A DNA stretch of 64,000 nucleotides. It comes from Megachile rotundata (lineage: Eukaryota > Arthropoda > Insecta > Hymenoptera > Megachilidae). How positions within the stretch are numbered: the first letter of the stretch is position 1; each line of letters opens with the position of its first letter. The stretch is from NCBI RefSeq assembly GCF_050947335.1, contig NW_027473318.1, forward strand, positions 1,302,001-1,366,000, written 5' to 3'. The position numbers and the translations under genes are program-made. Positions 56,661 through 64,000 of the stretch are shown here, in pieces. The notes under the pieces are model-generated. The model was not told the origin of the DNA and searched no databases. It saw nothing but the letters and a program-made list of their open reading frames with translations.

Positions 56661-59174
56661 TCACAATCATACCATCACAATCATACTATCACAATCATAC
56701 AATCACAATCATACAATCACAATCATACAATCACAATCATACAATCACAATCATACATTCAAAATCATGCAATCACAATCATACAATCACAATCATGCAA
56801 TCACAATCATACAATCGCAATCATACAATCACAATCATACAATCGCAATCATACAATTACAATCTCCCAAATACAATCTCCCAAATACAATCTCCCAGAT
56901 ACAATCATACAATCACAATCATACAATCACAATCATACAATCATAGTCATACAATTACAATCATACATCACAATCATACAATCACAATCATACAATCACA
57001 ATCATACAATCACAATCATACAACCACAATCATACAATCGCAATGATACATTCAAAATCATGCAATCACAATCATACAATCACAATCATGCAATCACAAT
57101 CATACAATCACAATCTTACAATCACAATCATACCATCACAATCATACTTTCACAATCATACAATCACAATCATACAATCACAATCATACAATCACAGTCA
57201 TACAATCACAATCATACAATCACAATAATACTATCACAATCGTACAATCACAATCATACAATCACAATCATACAATCACAATCATACAATCATAATCATA
57301 CAATCACAATCATACAATCACAATCATACAATCACAATCATACAATCACAATCATACAATCGCAAGCATACAATCAGAATCATACAATCTCAATCATACA
57401 ATCACAATCATACAATCATAATCATACAATTACATTCATACATCACAATCATACAATCACAATCATACAATCGCAATCATACAATCACAATCATAAAATC
57501 GCAATCATACAATTACAATCTCCCAAATACAATCTCCCAAATACAATCAAACAATCACAATCATACAATCACAATCATACAATCACAATCATACAATCAC
57601 AATCATACAATCACAATCATACTATCACAATCGTACAATCACAATTGTACAATCACAATCGCACAACCACAATCAGACAATCACCATCATACAATCACAA
57701 TCATACAATCACAATCATACAATCACAATCATACAATCACAATCATACAATCACAATCATACTTTCACCATCATACTATCACAATCATACAATCACAATC
57801 ATACAATCACAGTCATACAATAAGAATCATATAATCACAATCATACTATCACAATCATACTATCACAATCATACAATCACAATCATACAATCACAATCAT
57901 ATAATCACAATCATACAATCACAATCATACAATCACAATCATACAATCACAATCATACAATCACAATCAAAGAATCACAATCATACAATCCCAATTATAC
58001 AATCGCAAGCATACAATCACAATCACACAATCTCAATCATACAATCACAATCATACAATCACAATCATACAATCGTAATCATACAATTACAATCATACAT
58101 CACAATCATACAATCACAATCATACAATCACAATCATACTTTCACCCTCATACTATCACAATCATACAATCACAATCATACAATCACAATCATACAATCA
58201 CAATCATACAATCACAATCATACAATCGCAATCATACAATCACAATCGTACAATCACAATCGTACAATCACAATCGCGCAACCACAATCAGACAATCACA
58301 ATCATACAATCACAATCATACAATCACAATCATACAATCACAATCATACAATCACAATCATACAATCACAATCATACAATCACAAAAATACAATCATAAT
58401 TATACAATCACAATCATACAATCGCAATCATACAATCACAATCATACAATCGCAATCATACAATTACAATCATACAATCGCAATCATACAATTACAATCT
58501 CCCAAATACAATCTCCCAAATACAATCTCCCAAATACAATCATACAATCACAATCATACGATCACAATCATACAATCACAATCATACAATCACAATCATA
58601 CTATCACAATCATACAATCACAATCATACAAGCACAATCATACAATCACAATCATACAACCACAATCATACAATCGCAATCATACATTCAAAATCATGCA
58701 ATCACAATCATACAATCACAATCATGCAATCACAATCATACAATCAGAATCGTACAATCACAATCATTCAATAACAATCGTACAATCACAATCGTACAAT
58801 CACAATCGCACAACCACAATCAGACAATCGCAATCATACAATCACAATCATACAATCACAATCATACAATCACAATCATACAATCACAATCATACTTTCA
58901 CCATCATACTATCACAATCATACAATCACAATCATACAATCACAGTCATACAATAACAATCATATAATCACAATCATACTATCACAATCATACTATCACA
59001 ATCATACAATCACAATCATACAATCACAATCATATAATCACAATCATACAATCACAATCATACAATCACAATCATACAATCACAATCAAAGAATCACAAT
59101 CATACAATCCCAATTATACAATCGCAAGCATACAATCACGATCACACAATCTCAATCATACAATCACAATCATA
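56660..59174. repeat. 2.5-kb block, copy 1 (offset about 4,826 bp), containing HOR-B copy 3
   Basis: Collinear with 61,486-64,000 at an offset of 4,826 bp (4,840 bp over part, one unit gained and lost). It contains ACCATCAC at 56,671, AATGATACATTC near 57,041, HOR-B at 57.36-58.75 kb, AATCAGAATCGTAC, and CACGATCAC near 59,137. From 57.04 kb it also matches 44.61-46.8 kb. A private change is AATCTTACAATC near 57,113. Confidence 0.87.
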
Positions 59175-60057
59175 CAATCACAGTCATACAATCGTAATCA
59201 TACAATTACAATCATACTATCACAATCATACAATCACAATCATACAATCACAATCATACAATCACAATCATACAACCACAATCATACAATCGCAATCATA
59301 CATTCAAAATCATGCAATCACAATCATACAATCACAATCATGCAATCACAATCATACAATCAGAATCGTAGAATCACAATCATTCAATAACAATCGTACA
59401 GTCACAATCGTACAATCACAATCGCACAACCACAATCAGACAATCGCAATCATACAATCACAATCATACAATCACAATCATACAATCACAATCATACAAT
59501 CACAATCATACAATCACAAAAATACAATCATAATTATACAATCACAATCATACAATCGCAATCATACAATCACAATCATACAATCGCAATCATACAATTA
59601 CAATCATACAATCGCAATCATACAATTACAATCTCCCAAATACAATCTCCCAAATACAATCATACAATCACAATCATACGATCACAATCATACAATCACA
59701 ATCATACTATCACAATCGTACAATCACAATTGTACAATCACAATCGCACAACCACAATCAGACAATCACCATCATACAATCACAATCATACAATCACAAT
59801 CATACAATCACAATCATACAATCACAATCATACAATCACAATCATACAATCACAATCATACTTTCACCATCATACTATCACAATCATACAATCACAATCA
59901 TACAATCGCAGTCATACAATAACAATCATATAATCACAATCATACTATCACAATCATACTATCACAATCATACAATCACAATCATACAATCACACTCATA
60001 TAATCGCAATCATACAATTACAATCATACAATGGCAATCATACAATTACAATCTCCC
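59174..60057. repeat. Array segment joining two duplicated blocks
   Basis: No gene. The part 59.27-59.46 kb repeats 58.66-58.85 kb at an offset of 616 bp (44 units): AACCACAATC, ATTCAAAATCATGC, AATCAGAATCGTA and CATTCAATAACAATCG. Here the units read CGTAGAATC and CGTACAGTCAC. From 59.42 kb it is the partner of 48.75-49.39 kb. Confidence 0.8.
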
Positions 60058-61357
60058 AAATACAATTTCCCAAATACAATCAAACAATCACAATCATACA
60101 ATCACAATCATACAATCACAATCATACAATCACAATCATACTATCACAATCGTACAATCACAATCGTACAATCACAATCGCACAACCACAATCAGACAAT
60201 CACATTCCTACAATCACAATCATACAATCACAATCATACAATCACAATCATACAATCACAATCATACAATCACAATCATACAATAACAATCATATAATCA
60301 CAATCATACTATCACAATCATACTTTCACCATCATACTATCACAATCATACAATCACAATCATACAATCACAGTCATACAATAACAATCATACAATCACA
60401 ATCATACAATCACAATCATACAATCACAATCATACAATCACAATCATACTATCACAATCGTACAATCACAATTGTACAATCACAATCGCACAACCACAAT
60501 CAGACAATCACAATCATACAATCACAATCATACAATCACAATCATACAATCACAATCATACAATCACAATCATACTTTCACCATCATACTATCACAATCA
60601 TACAATCACAATCATACAATCACAGTCATACAATAACAATCATATAATCACAATCATACTATCACAATCATATTATCACAATCATACAATCACAATCATA
60701 CAATCACAATCATATAATCACAATCATACAATCACAATCATACAATCACAATCATACAATCACAATCAAAGAATCACAATCATACAATCCCAATCATACA
60801 ATCGCAAGCATACAATCACAATCATACAATCTCAATCATACAATCACAAACATACAATCACAATCATACAATCATAGTCATACAATTACAATCATACATC
60901 ACAATCATACAATCACAATCATACAATCGCAATCATACAATTACAATATCCCAAATACAATCTCCCAAATACAATCATACAATCACAATCATACATACAC
61001 AATCATACAATCACAATCATACAATCGCAATCATACAATCGCAATCATACAATTACAATAACCCAAATACAATCTCCCAAATACAATCATACAATCACAA
61101 TCATACAATCACAATCATACAATCACAATCATACAATCACAATCATACAATCACAATCATACAATCACAATCATACAATCACAATCATACAATCGCAATC
61201 ATACAATTACAATATCCCAAACACCATCTCCCAAATACAATCTCCCAAATACAATCTCCCAAATAAAATCATACAATCACAATCATACAATCACAATCAT
61301 ACAATCACAATCATACAATCACAATCATACAATCACAATCATACAATCACAATCATA
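60057..61357. repeat. 1.3-kb block, copy 2
   Basis: This is the partner of 52.06-53.36 kb at +7,997 bp. It opens with a private ACAATTTCCCAAAT unit and carries AATAACCC near 61,048 in place of AATATCCC. Otherwise the order of rare units is the same, through CAAACACCATC at 61,218 and TCTCCCAAATAAAATC. Confidence 0.87.
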
Positions 61358-61486
61358 CAATCGCAATCATACAATCGCAATCATACAATCACAATCATAC
61401 AACCACAATCATACAATCGCAATCATACAATCACAATCATACAATCTCAATCATACAATCACAATCATACAATCATAATCATACAA
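61357..61486. repeat. Short junction segment
   Basis: A run of AATCGC, AACCAC and ATCTC variant units that resembles 39.06-39.19 kb and 44.10-44.23 kb. It links the 60.06-kb block to the right-edge block. Confidence 0.7.
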
Positions 61487-64000
61487 TTACAATCATACCA
61501 TCACAATCATACTATCACAATCATACAATCACAATCATACAATCACAATCATACAATCACAATCATACAATCACAATCATACATTCAAAATCATGCAATC
61601 ACAATCATACAATCACAATCATGCAATCACAATCATACAATCGCAATCATACAATCACAATCATACAATCGCAATCATACAATTACAATCTCCCAAATAC
61701 AATCTCCCAAATACAATCTCCCAGATACAATCATACAATCACAATCATACAATCACAATCATACAATCATAGTCATACAATTACAATCATACATCACAAT
61801 CATACAATCACAATCATACAATCACAATCATACAATCACAATCATACAACCACAATCATACAATCGCAATGATACATTCAAAATCATGCAATCACAATCA
61901 TACAATCACAATCATGCAATCACAATCATACAATCACAATCATACAATCACAATCATACCATCACAATCATACTTTCACAATCATACAATCACAATCATA
62001 CAATCACAATCATACAATCACAGTCATACAATCACAATCATACAATCACAATAATACTATCACAATCGTACAATCACAATCATACAATCACAATCATACA
62101 ATCACAATCATACAATCATAATCATACAATCACAATCATACAATCACAATCATACAATCACAATCATACAATCACAATCATACAATCACAATCATACAAT
62201 CGCAAGCATACAATCAGAATCATACAATCTCAATCATACAATCACAATCATACAATCATAATCATACAATTACATTCATACATCACAATCATACAATCAC
62301 AATCATACAATCGCAATCATACAATCACAATCATAAAATCGCAATCATACAATTACAATCTCCCAAATACAATCTCCCAAATACAATCAAACAATCACAA
62401 TCATACAATCACAATCATACAATCACAATCATACAATCACAATCATACAATCACAATCATACTATCACAATCGTACAATCACAATTGTACAATCACAATC
62501 GCACAACCACAATCAGACAATCACCATCATACAATCACAATCATACAATCACAATCATACAATCACAATCATACAATCACAATCATACAATCACAATCAT
62601 ACTTTCACCATCATACTATCACAATCATACAATCACAATCATACAATCACAGTCATACAATAAGAATCATATAATCACAATCATACTATCACAATCATAC
62701 TATCACAATCATACAATCACAATCATACAATCACAATCATATAATCACAATCATACAATCACAATCATACAATCACAATCATACAATCACAATCAAAGAA
62801 TCACAATCATACAATCCCAATTATACAATCGCAAGCATACAATCACAATCACACAATCTCAATCATACAATCACAATCATACAATCACAATCATACAATC
62901 GTAATCATACAATTACAATCATACATCACAATCATACAATCACAATCATACAATCACAATCATACTTTCACCCTCATACTATCACAATCATACAATCACA
63001 ATCATACAATCACAATCATACAATCACAATCATACAATCACAATCATACAATCGCAATCATACAATCACAATCGTACAATCACAATCGTACAATCACAAT
63101 CGCGCAACCACAATCAGACAATCACAATCATACAATCACAATCATACAATCACAATCATACAATCACAATCATACAATCACAATCATACAATCACAATCA
63201 TACAATCACAAAAATACAATCATAATTATACAATCACAATCATACAATCGCAATCATACAATCACAATCATACAATCGCAATCATACAATTACAATCATA
63301 CAATCGCAATCATACAATTACAATCTCCCAAATACAATCTCCCAAATACAATCTCCCAAATACAATCATACAATCACAATCATACGATCACAATCATACA
63401 ATCACAATCATACAATCACAATCATACTATCACAATCATACAATCACAATCATACAAGCACAATCATACAATCACAATCATACAACCACAATCATACAAT
63501 CGCAATCATACATTCAAAATCATGCAATCACAATCATACAATCACAATCATGCAATCACAATCATACAATCAGAATCGTACAATCACAATCATTCAATAA
63601 CAATCGTACAATCACAATCGTACAATCACAATCGCACAACCACAATCAGACAATCGCAATCATACAATCACAATCATACAATCACAATCATACAATCACA
63701 ATCATACAATCACAATCATACTTTCACCATCATACTATCACAATCATACAATCACAATCATACAATCACAGTCATACAATAACAATCATATAATCACAAT
63801 CATACTATCACAATCATACTATCACAATCATACAATCACAATCATACAATCACAATCATATAATCACAATCATACAATCACAATCATACAATCACAATCA
63901 TACAATCACAATCAAAGAATCACAATCATACAATCCCAATTATACAATCGCAAGCATACAATCACGATCACACAATCTCAATCATACAATCACAATCATA
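61486..64000. repeat. 2.5-kb block, copy 2, cut by window end; HOR-B copy 4
   Basis: This is the partner of 56.66-59.17 kb, beginning near ACCATCAC at 61,497. It contains AATGATACATTC near 61,867, HOR-B at 62.20-63.57 kb (CGCAAGC at 62,201, ACAATTGTAC near 62,481, CAAAGAATCAC near 62,795, AATCGCGC near 63,102) and CACGATCAC at 63,963. It still matches its partner at the last base, so the duplicated block continues beyond the window. Confidence 0.87.

Larger units (their letters stand above)
1..64000. repeat. 14-bp satellite array filling the entire window
   Basis: Every part of the window reads as tandem copies of ATACAATCACAATC, with mostly single-base variants and occasional 13-, 15- or 8-bp units. 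The unit splits into CAATCA plus CAATCATA, so it looks like a hexamer and its two-base-extended copy. The consensus has no G on this strand; G appears only in variants (CGC, CGT, ATG, CAG). No flanking unique sequence, transposon, gene or RNA gene interrupts it, and it continues past both ends. Large uniform arrays like this are typical of eukaryotic heterochromatin; whether this one is centromeric, pericentromeric or subtelomeric cannot be told from the sequence. The class (satellite) is certain; the organism and function are unknown. Confidence 0.97.

Noticed and set aside
57060..58967. 635-codon + strand open reading frame
   Set aside because: Satellite translation; its partner at 61.9 kb is interrupted after 262 codons by trivial unit changes, as expected of noncoding sequence.
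1..64000. CRISPR array
   Set aside because: Units are directly adjacent with no unique spacers, and repeats are far too short and numerous.
1..64000. Telomeric repeat
   Set aside because: The unit does not match TTAGGG-, TTTAGGG- or TTAGG-type repeats and has no GG or GGG run on the G-bearing strand.
1..64000. Transposable element as source of the duplicated blocks
   Set aside because: No terminal inverted repeats, long terminal repeats, target-site duplications or transposase/reverse-transcriptase coding sequence; block edges lie within ordinary satellite units.
1..64000. tRNA, rRNA or other structured RNA genes
   Set aside because: The near absence of G on one strand prevents meaningful stem formation, and no conserved RNA motif was seen.
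1..64000. Bacterial or phage origin of the window
   Set aside because: No genes, no ribosome-binding sites (the + strand almost lacks G) and a 64-kb pure short tandem array are not expected in bacterial or phage genomes.

Overview
The whole 64-kb window is one uninterrupted tandem-repeat (satellite) array. The basic unit is 14 bp, ATACAATCACAATC on the + strand (GATTGTGATTGTAT on the other). No unique sequence, gene, RNA gene, transposon or CRISPR array was found anywhere, and both window ends lie inside the array. An array this long and AT-rich, with nested block duplications, points to a eukaryotic heterochromatic locus (centromeric, pericentromeric, subtelomeric or a large interstitial block) from a long-read assembly. 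The sequence gives no basis for naming the species.

Basic unit: the 14-mer resolves into a hexamer CAATCA plus an octamer CAATCATA. The consensus has 7 A, 4 C, 3 T and no G on this strand. Long + strand reading frames (up to 969 codons) arise because the unit has no stop codon in any + frame and 14 is not a multiple of 3, so every frame reads the same 14-residue peptide IQSQSYNHNHTITI once per 42 bp. The - strand has two TGA per unit. None of these frames is treated as a gene.

Variants: recurring non-consensus units act as landmarks. They are (i) ACAATCTCCCAAAT, in runs of 2-4; (ii) a two-unit marker ending in AAACTTAATC, 17 copies, 15 of them before 29 kb; (iii) a CpG-bearing module with AATCGTAC, AATCGTAC, AATCGCAC; (iv) an ATTCAAAATCATGC module, which supplies the ATG codons; (v) 13-bp, 15-bp and 8-bp units that shift the 14-bp register.

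Large-scale layout: landmark order shows that nearly all of the window is built from duplicated multi-unit blocks. The left part (1-32 kb) holds a block family (here HOR-A) at about 3.3, 18.7, 24.0 and 29.9 kb, a 3.1-kb pair at 20.56/26.87 kb, and a 1.3-kb pair at 12.7/14.4 kb. The right part (32-64 kb) holds an abutting tandem duplication of a 4.8-5.1 kb unit (35.63-40.39 and 40.40-45.46 kb), a second family (HOR-B) at about 33.3, 44.9, 57.4 and 62.2 kb, a 1.9-kb pair at 46.8/49.15 kb, a 1.3-kb pair at 52.06/60.06 kb, and a pair 4,826 bp apart that runs off the right end. A small left-type island sits at 53.4-54.0 kb. The pattern fits growth by unequal exchange or amplification, with later deletions and unit-number changes. 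Block boundaries were placed by eye from landmark variants and are accurate to roughly one or two units.
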